Shown piece after piece: positions 17,970 to 26,368 of a stretch of DNA of 64,000 bases. Source of the stretch: Vibrio amylolyticus (lineage in GTDB: Bacteria > Pseudomonadota > Gammaproteobacteria > Enterobacterales > Vibrionaceae); contig NZ_JAJHVV010000007.1 of assembly GCF_023145695.1 (NCBI RefSeq), positions 1 through 64,000 on the forward strand. The letters run 5' to 3'. The notes below the pieces were generated by a model, which saw only the letters and a program-made list of their open reading frames with translations, was not told the DNA's origin and did not search any database. The first letter of the stretch is position 1, and the number at the start of each line of letters is the position of its first letter. Position numbers and translations under genes: made by a program.

Positions 17970-18772
17970 TAGAGATCGACCGATTTATTACGTGTTAAGT
18001 AAGCGGGGTTATAGTACTTCTCGTCTAACTCAACCGCTTCAATCGCCTTGTATTCAATAATTGTTTTCTTAGCAGGCTGAATTTGGTCAAAAAGCGTCAT
18101 GGAGACAACTCTAAGTTGATCGTCTCTTGTACCGGCTTCAAACCAAGCCTGCTTCGCTAACTTGCCTGAGCGTAAGTAGAGATCCGCCTTGATTGGGAAG
18201 TTGTTGGTTTCATCAAGCCATAAGTCAATTTTCTGGTAACTCGCACCCGATGTGGCGGCGCTAAGCGCTAATCTATTGGTCTGAATAACATTACCAGACT
18301 CTAGAGTAACCCCTTCGCTATTTATCAATTCACCTTGATAATCTTCACTCCAGGTTAATGTCGAGATATCGCCGACAGAGGCTTCCCCTAACAATTTTTG
18401 CATGGGTGTGATTCGAATCGGTCGACGACTTTTAGGCATAAGTAACCAATAGTTATCACCGAGCATGAGCATCTTTTGCCCCGCCTCGACCTGAGATTTA
18501 AACACCACCAATGATTCGCGATTTGGCCTTGTATACACATGGTATTCACGGGTCTTATCGAGCTCTTGGTGTTCAAACAATGAAACCAGTGAAATCACTT
18601 TTGCTGAATCTTCTTCCATTCGATAAAGATCAGCTTGTTTAATCATTTCATCCACGCCCAAGCTTTGCTGAGCAAACGCTGTCACACTCGTCATGCTAAG
18701 AGTGGCCATCAGCGAGAAGAACGTTAGTCCCTGTTTTCCCAACGTTATTAAAAATCGATTACGATTAAACAT
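17969..18772 (-). CDS. LolA-like outer-membrane lipoprotein-sorting family protein
   Basis: This periplasmic protein of about 267 residues has a signal peptide (cleavage near VTAFAQQ) and the LolA-like fold of the 'outer membrane lipoprotein-sorting protein' family. A diagnostic block is MLMLGDNYWLLMPKSRRPIR followed by ITPMQKLLGEASVGD. Such proteins are thought to carry lipids or lipoproteins across the periplasm. I use the ATG at 18772: it overlaps the permease stop by 8 nt, whereas the longer frame to 18856 reads back into the permease and lacks a signal-peptide start. Confidence 0.88.
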   Translation of the reverse strand: MFNRNRFLITLGKQGLTFFSLMATLSMTSVTAFAQQSLGVDEMIKQADLYRMEEDSAKVISLVSLFEHQELDKTREYHVYTRPNRESLVVFKSQVEAGQKMLMLGDNYWLLMPKSRRPIRITPMQKLLGEASVGDISTLTWSEDYQGELINSEGVTLESGNVIQTNRLALSAATSGASYQKIDLWLDETNNFPIKADLYLRSGKLAKQAWFEAGTRDDQLRVVSMTLFDQIQPAKKTIIEYKAIEAVELDEKYYNPAYLTRNKSVDL

Positions 18773-20024
18773 AAACCAATGCCTCCGTGATAGGTTTATT
18801 AACGCCTTTGCGTGCTGACATCCAAGCAGCAAGGATACAAATAGCCATAACGCCAACCGAGCAATAAGCCAATAATTCGACAGAGAAATAAATATTTAGC
18901 GGATAGCCATCCGTTCGACCCGGTGGTGGTGGCATTTGAACATCAGCGACCAGTAAAGTCAGGCTAGTCACTAAGGTGATAACACCCCCAATGAAAGAGC
19001 CAATCAGTGCAAGTAGACCCGCTTCACGAACAAACCCAGAAACAATCTCATTTGGGTAGGTACCAAGCGCTGACAGCGTACCGATTTCACGAGTCCTCTC
19101 CGTCACAGACATGGTCATGGTGTTAAACAAAGCCACAAAAACGACCAGTGCCATTACCGCCCCCATGATGCCAAAGATTCGGTCATAGAGATCTTTGACT
19201 CGTGTGTAGAAGAAAGCTCGCTCTTCCCATGGTGTCACTTCAATTTCTTGAGCAAGCGTCATCTCACTCAATTTTTGTTCAACCCATAGCTGAGTACCTT
19301 GAGTTTGCTCAGTGCCGTATAAAAATACCGATAAGGTGCTCACCTTATCGCTCGCCAGTAAGTCTTGAACTGAATTGATGTGAAGGTAGAGCTGACGCTT
19401 ATCAAGCTCAGGAACACCCGTAGAGTACACACCCCGTACCTTGAAATCATACGCGTTCAATGCGCCATCACTCGTCGTTGCCAGTAACGTCACCCAATCA
19501 TTGATAGAGACGTTAAGGTTACGTGCTAAATCAACCGCTAGCATGACTTCTGGCTCTGTTTCGTCATATCGTGGTGATTGGATATTAGAGAGCGTCTTGC
19601 CTTCACGAACATCCAAAAAAGGACCTTTCATATCAAATTCACGATCATTAACACCAGTGCCAACAAAGATCGTGGATTTAGTGCCATTAGAAACAAGTCC
19701 TGTAAATTCAATGCGCGGTTGTACACCTCGAATACTTTGGTTCACGAGTAACTGCTTAACAATCTCATCCGTGCCTGCTAACCCGTTGGCTAAAGGGACT
19801 TCTTCATCTTGCTCAAAAAATCCCGGTTGGCTAAGGGTTAGGTGGCCTGTATCTCTTGCCGTGGACTCTTTTAGTGAGTCATAGGTATAAAGTCCAAAGC
19901 CACCAGCACTAGTGAGTGCGAAGACTGCAATTGCAACGATCAAAACAGAAAGAAGACTTCTTCGCCCATTTCGTTGTAGGTTGAGATAAGCAATGCGCAG
20001 TGAATGTGGTATTAGCTTGCCCAT
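18765..20024 (-). CDS. FtsX/MacB-type ABC transporter permease
   Basis: The 419-residue permease has TM1 at about residues 20-42, a large periplasmic MacB-type domain (about 45-275), then three C-terminal TM segments (about 285-310, 335-360 and 380-400) with the FtsX-family SVTERTREIGTLSALG loop. This is the type VII ABC architecture, which works by mechanotransmission on periplasmic substrates, as in LolCE and MacB. It overlaps the ATPase gene by 13 nt and the LolA-like gene by 8 nt. Confidence 0.92.
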   Translation of the reverse strand: MGKLIPHSLRIAYLNLQRNGRRSLLSVLIVAIAVFALTSAGGFGLYTYDSLKESTARDTGHLTLSQPGFFEQDEEVPLANGLAGTDEIVKQLLVNQSIRGVQPRIEFTGLVSNGTKSTIFVGTGVNDREFDMKGPFLDVREGKTLSNIQSPRYDETEPEVMLAVDLARNLNVSINDWVTLLATTSDGALNAYDFKVRGVYSTGVPELDKRQLYLHINSVQDLLASDKVSTLSVFLYGTEQTQGTQLWVEQKLSEMTLAQEIEVTPWEERAFFYTRVKDLYDRIFGIMGAVMALVVFVALFNTMTMSVTERTREIGTLSALGTYPNEIVSGFVREAGLLALIGSFIGGVITLVTSLTLLVADVQMPPPPGRTDGYPLNIYFSVELLAYCSVGVMAICILAAWMSARKGVNKPITEALVYV

Positions 20025-20695
20025 TTCATTGCCTCCTGGTTAATACTGCCATCCAATAGTTCAATCGTTCGATCGCAGTGTGATGCCATTCTTGGGTCGT
20101 GAGTTGCAACAATAAAGGTGGTGCCTATCTCTTTACCCAGTGATTTCATGATGTCGATAACGACGCTCGCGGTATGGCTATCTAGGCTAGCGGTAGGCTC
20201 ATCAGCTATGACAATTGCTGGTTTATGAACGAGGGCGCGGGCGATTGCGACACGCTGCTGCTGCCCCCCCGACAAATTATCTGGGCGATGATTGACAAAA
20301 TCAGCCAACCCGACCCGTTCAAGCATTGCAATCGCTAAGCGCTTTTGTTCAAGTGCCGAGTAACCGTTTAGCATCAAAGGATAGGCCACGTTTTCCCACG
20401 CACTCATAACAGGCACGAGGTTGAACTTCTGGAATACAAAGCCTAATTGATTACGTCGAGTCTTCGCCGCTTCCATTCTGTTTTTAGAGTATTGAACATC
20501 AGACATTGTAATCTCACCCTGATAATCCATATCTAACATGCCTAGAATGTTGAGTAAGGTGCTTTTGCCTGATCCAGAAGGGCCACACAGCGCCACCATT
20601 TCCCCTTTGGCAATCGAACCGCTCGCATCCGTTAGTGCTTGAACACTTTGTTTACCGAGCTGATAACGCTTACTTATTTGATTAAATTCCAACAT
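20012..20695 (-). CDS. LolD/MacB-type ABC transporter ATP-binding protein
   Basis: The 227-residue ATPase has Walker A GPSGSGKST (38-46), the Q-loop (FQKFNLVPVMSAWENV), the signature LSGGQQQRVAIARALVHKP and Walker B VIADEPTASLD. It belongs to the LolD/MacB/FtsE class that drives type VII transporters. It pairs with the overlapping downstream permease gene. Function of the complex is inferred from the operon: energising movement of a hydrophobic substrate towards the LolA-like carrier and the barrel. Confidence 0.94.
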   Translation of the reverse strand: MLEFNQISKRYQLGKQSVQALTDASGSIAKGEMVALCGPSGSGKSTLLNILGMLDMDYQGEITMSDVQYSKNRMEAAKTRRNQLGFVFQKFNLVPVMSAWENVAYPLMLNGYSALEQKRLAIAMLERVGLADFVNHRPDNLSGGQQQRVAIARALVHKPAIVIADEPTASLDSHTASVVIDIMKSLGKEIGTTFIVATHDPRMASHCDRTIELLDGSINQEAMKWAS

Positions 20696-20704
20696 ATTGA
20701 GATC

Positions 20705-21361
20705 CTAAGCAGCTTGATTGATCAATGCTTCAGCTTGCAGTGTCATTGGGTGATGAGCGTTTTGAGACTGCATTTCAGCGAGCCACAGATTCGCTTGATT
20801 CACATCGCCGGCGCGTAAAGATGCCTTAATGGCGTAGATGTAGATCCAAGACGTGGCTTCATAGCTCTGTGCATTAAAGGTCTCGTCTTCAAGAAGATCT
20901 AAATAGATGTCATAACCACGCTCAAAATGGTTGAACATATCGGGTAAAGAAGTAAACGTAGAAGCGGCGATCGCCTTCGCTAACACAGATTCAGGTAACC
21001 CTTGTCGATACACTTGTTGATCGATAGAATTTGCATCCAAGAGACTCAGCCCTTTCGAGATCGTCGCTAAACCCTGCTCGGTGTATTTCATTTTGTTCCA
21101 CGGCATGAAGGCATCACGGCCCATTAACGTTTGGGTACTGCCTAGGTACACCATGCTCAGCGCATCAGCCCCTTCAGATTTAATTTGCTGACTGAGCTGC
21201 TCGTAAACGACGTCTACTTTACCCTCATCGCCCTCTGCCGCGAGATTATATTGAGAAATTACCGCCTCACTTGGCGCAGCAATAACGTTAGTTGCCATCA
21301 CTGCCTGACCGCTGATGAGTAGAGTCAGCGCGGTTAATTTAAATGCATGTTTGATGTTCAT
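20705..21361 (-). CDS. periplasmic helical-repeat-like protein, first gene of the export operon
   Basis: The 218-residue product starts with a signal peptide (MNIKHAFKLTALTLLISGQ, cleavage near AAPSE). The mature part is helical and resembles a short TPR-like solenoid, but I cannot assign a family. I place the start at the ATG at 21361, with AAGG 9 nt upstream. The frame extends to 21496, but that part overlaps the LytTR-like repeats and the ydhF terminator, so it is unlikely to be translated. It is 9 nt upstream of the ATPase gene and heads the seven-gene operon. Confidence 0.8.
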   Translation of the reverse strand: MNIKHAFKLTALTLLISGQAVMATNVIAAPSEAVISQYNLAAEGDEGKVDVVYEQLSQQIKSEGADALSMVYLGSTQTLMGRDAFMPWNKMKYTEQGLATISKGLSLLDANSIDQQVYRQGLPESVLAKAIAASTFTSLPDMFNHFERGYDIYLDLLEDETFNAQSYEATSWIYIYAIKASLRAGDVNQANLWLAEMQSQNAHHPMTLQAEALINQAA

Positions 21362-21431
21362 GGTGATTATCCTTTCACTGGTTGATGGTGAAAGATTAAA
21401 ACGACCTTGAATAGAGTGTTGTACGTTGCGA

Positions 21432-21479
21432 CGAATGGTTGAATGTCGACGTGAATGGTAGAGAAAGAGCGTCAATGGA
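21432..21479 (-). promoter_or_regulatory. LytTR-type direct repeats upstream of the export operon
   Basis: Read on the minus strand, ACCATTCA (21459-21452) and ACCATTCG (21439-21432) are direct repeats with a 20-bp period (12-nt spacer). A weaker third copy, TCCATTGA (21479-21472), is in the same phase. Pairs of about 9-bp direct repeats with 12-13-nt spacers are the standard target layout of LytTR regulators, and the operon ends with a LytTR gene. Confidence 0.55.
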
Positions 21480-21483
21480 TAAA

Positions 21484-21504
21484 AAAACCAGCACAAGGCT
21501 GGTT
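21484..21504 (-). terminator. intrinsic terminator after ydhF
   Basis: The 8-bp stem AAACCAGC/GCTGGTTT has a 5-nt loop. On the minus strand it runs into TTTTTTT. It lies 35 nt past the ydhF stop and insulates the export operon. Confidence 0.85.
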
Positions 21505-21538
21505 TCTAAATATTGGTATTAAAGCCGAAAGGTGCTTT

Positions 21539-22465
21539 CTATGGCACACCGTGGCCTTTTGATGCGACCCAAACTCGATACCACTGCTCACGAGTTAGCT
21601 CCATATCAAGTGACGCGACCGCGGATTTCACTCGCTCAATCTTACCTGAACCAATGATAGCGAGTGGATTTGACGGAAGGCGACGAACCCAAGCGTAGAT
21701 CACTTGATCAATGCTCTCCGCGCCAATTTCAATTCGCAACGCTTCAAGTTCAGCGATGACGCGCTTCTCTTGCTCACTCGTGCCATTAAACAAAGCACCA
21801 CCAGCTAGGCACGACCACGCCATAGGGCGAATACGGTTCATCTGTAACTGATCTAGTGTTCCATCATGAGCCACTTCAAAGTTCAGTGGGTTAATCTCAA
21901 CTTGATTGGTCACCAAAGACTTACCAAGCCTTGATTGCAATAGATCAAACTGACGTGAAGAGAAGTTTGAAACACCGAAATGCTTCACTTTGCCAATCTT
22001 ATGTAGCTCGGAAAATACTTCAGCGACTTCATCAGCGTCCATCAATAAGTCAGGACGGTGAATAAGTAACACATCCACATTCTCTACACCTAAACGAGTC
22101 AAAGAGTTATTAACCGATTGGTGAATATGCGCTGCGCTTGTATCGTAATGATTGATTTTACGTTGAGGATCTTTCGCCGTACACAGATTGATGTCGCACT
22201 TAGTGACGATTTGAATGTCGTCTCTTACCGACTTATCAAGCGCGAGGCCTTCACCGAAAAGTTGTTCACATTCGTAGCCACCGTAGATATCGGCATGGTC
22301 AACCGTTGTGATGCCCAGTTCAATATGCTGCTTAAGAAAAGTGAGCCTCTGCTGTGGGGTCATCCCCCATTCACCAAGACGCCAATAGCCTTGTACTAGC
22401 TCTGAAAATTCAGGGCCTTGAGGGGCCATTGTCACTTTAGCTGGGATCGCTAGATTTGCTGCCAT
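21539..22465 (-). CDS. ydhF: aldo/keto reductase, YdhF family
   Basis: The 308-residue oxidoreductase closely resembles E. coli YdhF. It shares GYWRLGEWGM, TTVDHADIYGGYECE, LLIHRPDLLMDADEVA, GKVKHFGVSNFS and the C-terminal IIGSGKIERV. The AKR catalytic residues are present: Asp and Tyr in DHADIYGG, Lys in IVTKC and His in IHRPD. These enzymes reduce carbonyls with NADPH; YdhF's own substrate is not established. It is transcribed alone, with a terminator downstream. Confidence 0.93.
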   Translation of the reverse strand: MAANLAIPAKVTMAPQGPEFSELVQGYWRLGEWGMTPQQRLTFLKQHIELGITTVDHADIYGGYECEQLFGEGLALDKSVRDDIQIVTKCDINLCTAKDPQRKINHYDTSAAHIHQSVNNSLTRLGVENVDVLLIHRPDLLMDADEVAEVFSELHKIGKVKHFGVSNFSSRQFDLLQSRLGKSLVTNQVEINPLNFEVAHDGTLDQLQMNRIRPMAWSCLAGGALFNGTSEQEKRVIAELEALRIEIGAESIDQVIYAWVRRLPSNPLAIIGSGKIERVKSAVASLDMELTREQWYRVWVASKGHGVP

Positions 22466-22653
22466 GTGCAGTTCTCCTATAATTAAACTGGCTTCAGAGT
22501 ATGCGTGTCGCCAACTTTGCTCAATCCCTGTGAATGCAAAGTCATGTAAAGCTTCTTAATTTGGGCGATGAACCACATTTAACAAACTTAATTGAATAAA
22601 GTTCTTCCACAATTGTTATCAATCAAAGCCATTGATAAACAAAGCTCATTCAC

Positions 22654-23262
22654 TCACTCTTTATGGATACTGAAAAGGATTGAGATGGTCACGCCATCAC
22701 TCACAAAATTTACAGTTCGGTCCAGTTCTGAATTCGAACTGACCGTCATTAGCTTCAACGATATTTCGATGGGATCAGAGCTCGACCCTTGATTGATAAA
22801 TTCGACAAGCGCTTTATCAACCTCTCTTTCTCCATAAATAGCCAATTTCTCCGACACTGAAAAACGTTGATCATTTTTATAAACATCACGAACTTGAAAA
22901 CCATCTTTACGCAAGCTCAGTTGCATCTCTGTATAGGCACTCAAACTAAAGTCAGAAGTAATTTCAAGTGCGGTAGCACGGTCGCTTTGGTCTACCATCA
23001 AACGCGCATCAACGTCGGTATTGTAATAACGACTACCCTCACCACAAAACTCTTCATTATCACGTTCTAAACCGCAGTCATACAGGTTCGGATCACGTTT
23101 TAATTGAGTTAAGTTCAAAAGTGGCACATCAGACAAAAACGGCTGAAAAATATAGGAATGATAGGTAGATGATGCCTGAGTCTGGCTGGCATAACTTAGA
23201 GCGATAAAAAAGATCGCAAGCACACAAGAAGCAAAAAATTTAGTGCCTATTTGAACCATCAT
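22654..23262 (-). CDS. hypothetical exported protein
   Basis: The roughly 202-residue protein starts with a signal peptide (MMVQIGTKFFASCVLAIFF, cleavage near TQASS). The mature part is polar, mixed alpha/beta, with two cysteines (YDCGLERD, EEFCGEGS) that could form a disulphide. I do not recognise a family. I prefer the ATG at 23262, which has GAGG 8 nt upstream; a GTG at 23292 with AGAGG close by is the alternative. It is divergent from malS across about 200 bp. Confidence 0.7.
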   Translation of the reverse strand: MMVQIGTKFFASCVLAIFFIALSYASQTQASSTYHSYIFQPFLSDVPLLNLTQLKRDPNLYDCGLERDNEEFCGEGSRYYNTDVDARLMVDQSDRATALEITSDFSLSAYTEMQLSLRKDGFQVRDVYKNDQRFSVSEKLAIYGEREVDKALVEFINQGSSSDPIEISLKLMTVSSNSELDRTVNFVSDGVTISILFSIHKE

Positions 23263-23465
23263 AACCATCGCCTCATTATCTTTCTCAATCACTTTCCTCT
23301 ATTTTACCAACAATGCCTTTGGCTCAACTCCCCCCTACTATTACGCTCTCTGCGCCCCTCGTTCCCGTTTTGTGAAACACACCAAACTTTAGGGCGTAGA
23401 GTTTAAGAATGATGTCGAATGTCCTTAATGAAATTATGATGCTTTTTCCATCACTACTCTAAGGA

Positions 23466-25532
23466 TTGAACGTGAAACGAATTCCAACGGGCATCTTGAT
23501 ATTAATGATTGTCTCAATCAGTTTTACCGCTGTCAGTTTTGCCAACCCAAACCTAACCATATCTACCACGACAACCAGTCGAGATTTGCCACTAGATGAA
23601 AATGCACCACTGGTACTCTCATTGAGTAAGGATAATTACACATTAACCGTGTCTGGTGTAGAAGGCCGCTGTGAATCAGATCCAGAACAGAAGATTTCGT
23701 TTAGCCAACCCATTCAGTTATCGTGTTCAGCTCCACTCATTATTCCTTTAAAGATCCGCTTTAGTGGTGATTATGCGTTCTATTATAATGCCGTCGAACA
23801 GACGATACTGTTCAAGCGACAGGCAAAGAAAAATACCCGTCAAGCATTTCAACGCCCTCTACCAACATTGCAGTGTGAACAAAACACAACCACACACCAT
23901 ACGATCAAGCTCGGTAATAGTTTTGAAGAAGGAACGCAATTGCGGGAAGTCTTTACTAACCAAATACTGAGGGTTTCTAACCAACAAGTGACTTTAGCAC
24001 CGTCACCACACAGTGGAGGGCTTGTTCTACTTGAACCGGTAGAAGAAACGTCACATCCATTTAACTACAGAAATGCGAACATCTACTTTGTTATGGTTGA
24101 TCGATTTAATAACGGTGACGTCAGTAACGATAACAGTTATGGGCGTAAACCAGATGGTCAGGATGAAATTGGTACGTTTCATGGTGGTGATCTTAAGGGG
24201 GTAATCGAAAAGCTCGATCATATACAAAGCCTAGGAACGGATGCTATTTGGCTATCCCCTATCGTAGAACAAGTGCATGGTTTTATTGGGGGTGGCGATA
24301 AAGGCAGCTTCCCATTTTACGCTTATCACGGTTACTGGACTCGCGACTTCACAAAGATTGATCAAAACTTTGGTCAAGATGAAGATTTAGAAACACTCGT
24401 TAAAGAAGCTCATAAACGAGGCATCAAGGTTCTCCTAGACGCAGTGATTAACCACTCTGGTTACGCAACACTGGCCGACTTACAGTTTGATGATATTGAG
24501 GTCGTTCATTCATCAGATTTACCTAAGAAATGGGCTCAATGGGTACCGAACTCCGAACAAAACTGGCATAGCTTCCATCAACACATCAACTATGAAAGCC
24601 AACAGTGGAGTCAATGGTGGGGAGGTGACTGGGTGCGTGCTGGTCTACCGAGTTATCCAAAGCCGGGGTCAAGCGACACGACAATGACGCTAGCCGGTCT
24701 GCCTGACTTTCGTACGGAATCAGATGAAACAGTCACGCCACCTACTTGGCTTATTAACAACCCAGGGACTCGTGTTGAGCATAAAGAAAACTATACCGTT
24801 AGTGATTACTTACTAGAGTGGCAAACAGATTGGGTTCGACGTTTTGGGATTGATGGCTTTCGAGTCGACACGGTCAAACATGTAGAAAGCGACGTTTGGA
24901 AAAGACTAAAAAGCGAAGCGACAGAAAGTTTGCAGTTATGGCGAGAAGAGAATAACAAAACAGGTGAACCCTTTTGGATGATGGGTGAAGTTTGGGGGCA
25001 TCCTGCGTATAGAACCCCTTATTTTGACGACGGTTTTGATGCGTTAATCAACTTCGATATGCAGAAGAAACTCGATAAAGGCGCGGTATGCTTTAGTCAG
25101 ATGTCCGATACCTACCAAGACTACTCGGATAAAATGCAGCAAAGCTCAGACTTCCTTCCTGTCAGCTACATGTCATCTCATGATACGGAGCTCTTTTTCA
25201 GTCGATATAAATCTTTTGATATCCAACGTAATGCCGCTAATGCTCTATTACTTAGCCCAGGGGCCATACAGGTTTACTATGGCGATGAAATTGCGCGAAA
25301 AATTGGACCTTATGCGGATGATTTCCATCAAGGAACTCGCTCGAGTATGAACTGGGCTTTTGATGAAGAGCAACAAGGTTTACTTGCACACTGGCAGACA
25401 CTCGGACAATTTCGCCAAAAGCACCCAGCTATTGGCGCGGGAGTGCACAAAGAAATCAAACAAGACAACGCGTATGTTTTTTCACGTCAGTTTGAAAATG
25501 ATAAAGTCGTTGTTGCTTTCATAGGGCATTGA
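23466..25532 (+). CDS. malS: MalS-type periplasmic alpha-amylase (GH13)
   Basis: The 688-residue glycoside hydrolase is collinear with E. coli MalS (676 residues), which cleaves maltodextrins in the periplasm. It has a signal peptide (about 1-26), an N-terminal beta domain, then the GH13 barrel beginning at NANIYFVMVDRFNNGD. The catalytic residues are Asp468 (FRVDTVKH), Glu508 (MMGEVWG) and Asp573 (SSHDTE). GTFHGGDLKGVIEKLD and the C-terminal HPAIGAG are family hallmarks. No other maltose gene is adjacent. It is followed by about 200 bp with a nested inverted repeat. Confidence 0.95.
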   Translation: MNVKRIPTGILILMIVSISFTAVSFANPNLTISTTTTSRDLPLDENAPLVLSLSKDNYTLTVSGVEGRCESDPEQKISFSQPIQLSCSAPLIIPLKIRFSGDYAFYYNAVEQTILFKRQAKKNTRQAFQRPLPTLQCEQNTTTHHTIKLGNSFEEGTQLREVFTNQILRVSNQQVTLAPSPHSGGLVLLEPVEETSHPFNYRNANIYFVMVDRFNNGDVSNDNSYGRKPDGQDEIGTFHGGDLKGVIEKLDHIQSLGTDAIWLSPIVEQVHGFIGGGDKGSFPFYAYHGYWTRDFTKIDQNFGQDEDLETLVKEAHKRGIKVLLDAVINHSGYATLADLQFDDIEVVHSSDLPKKWAQWVPNSEQNWHSFHQHINYESQQWSQWWGGDWVRAGLPSYPKPGSSDTTMTLAGLPDFRTESDETVTPPTWLINNPGTRVEHKENYTVSDYLLEWQTDWVRRFGIDGFRVDTVKHVESDVWKRLKSEATESLQLWREENNKTGEPFWMMGEVWGHPAYRTPYFDDGFDALINFDMQKKLDKGAVCFSQMSDTYQDYSDKMQQSSDFLPVSYMSSHDTELFFSRYKSFDIQRNAANALLLSPGAIQVYYGDEIARKIGPYADDFHQGTRSSMNWAFDEEQQGLLAHWQTLGQFRQKHPAIGAGVHKEIKQDNAYVFSRQFENDKVVVAFIGH

Positions 25533-25610
25533 TCTTCTCTGTTTATATTGGATACATGAGCGAAATCGAACGTAACTAATCCGCTAACTTAGTGGGTTTA
25601 ATTTAAATAA

Positions 25611-25672
25611 AAGTTATGAACTCTCTTCACTACGAGAAATGTTCAATAGATATTGAAGGGATTTCATAACTT
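25611..25672. repeat. nested inverted repeats upstream of the ODP operon
   Basis: Outer arms AAGTTATGAA (25611-25620) and TTCATAACTT (25663-25672) are perfectly complementary. They enclose a second perfect repeat, TTCAAT-AGAT-ATTGAA (25642-25657). There is no T run, so it is not an obvious terminator. It lies 66 nt before the chemoreceptor-like gene and could be an operator or an RNA element. Confidence 0.5.
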
Positions 25673-25738
25673 AACTTTGCACTTATCATATCTAGTCTAT
25701 AGTTAATCATTATAAGTTAATGAATATTGACGGAAACT

Positions 25739-26368
25739 ATGGCTAGTAAACCCGTATTTGTTATTGCAGCAGAAGTTGCAGCTGAGCTTAACCGTGGCAT
25801 GTTGATTGCCAAACGCCTGTTGCTTGTCGCAAGTAATGCACGGGCACTGGCTCTACGTGCAGGAGAAAGTGCCGCTGGGTTTCGCCCTATTACCGACTCT
25901 ATTGATGACCTTGTTCGTGTCACCCTAGAGACATCACAAACCATCAATGTCAAAGCTCAAAACTTAAGTCGTATAGCAACAGCCGGAACTCGATCCTCTT
26001 CTGCTGTTGACCGATTTGACCTTGTCTATAGTAAGAACCCAGATGCAAAGTTCCTAGCTACGCTGGATCACGCCAGAGAAAATAATTTTTCCGAATACAC
26101 CGAAATCAGCCACCGATTTTGTTCAGAAGCCAAGAGCCTTCATGACATGCTCCAAACCTTATATGACGAGCTGAGGATTGCTCAAATCATCTCTACCATG
26201 TTGAGTGTGGAAGCCTCTCAAGCCGATGAAAAATACCAAGCTCAACTCAATACGATAGCCGACAGCGTAACCGAGCTTGCAGAAGCGATTCAAAAGCACG
26301 TTTTACAATCTCTTAAACTCTTTTCTCTTTTTGCTAGGGTGAACTATGCAATCAAAAGTACTATATGA
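25739..26368 (+). CDS. truncated chemoreceptor-like (MCP tip) protein
   Basis: The 209-residue protein is all helical, with no TM segment. Residues 31-53 resemble the hairpin tip of methyl-accepting chemotaxis proteins: ASNARALALRAGESAAGF keeps the RAGExxxGF core (Arg40, Glu43, Gly47-Phe48). The arm before the tip is only about 30 residues, far shorter than in true MCPs, while about 150 residues follow. The start is the ATG at 25739 (GGAA upstream); a TTG 12 nt earlier is less likely. The next gene starts inside this one. Its role as a signalling partner of the ODP protein is inferred. Confidence 0.7.
   Translation: MASKPVFVIAAEVAAELNRGMLIAKRLLLVASNARALALRAGESAAGFRPITDSIDDLVRVTLETSQTINVKAQNLSRIATAGTRSSSAVDRFDLVYSKNPDAKFLATLDHARENNFSEYTEISHRFCSEAKSLHDMLQTLYDELRIAQIISTMLSVEASQADEKYQAQLNTIADSVTELAEAIQKHVLQSLKLFSLFARVNYAIKSTI

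Noticed and set aside
18773..18856. Upstream extension of the LolA-like gene into the permease
   Set aside because: The ATG at 18772 overlaps the permease stop by 8 nt and begins a signal peptide; the extension merely shares permease DNA.
19441..19884. 147-codon plus-strand ORF inside the ABC permease gene
   Set aside because: It is an antisense shadow of a well-supported permease, without a family match or ribosome binding site.
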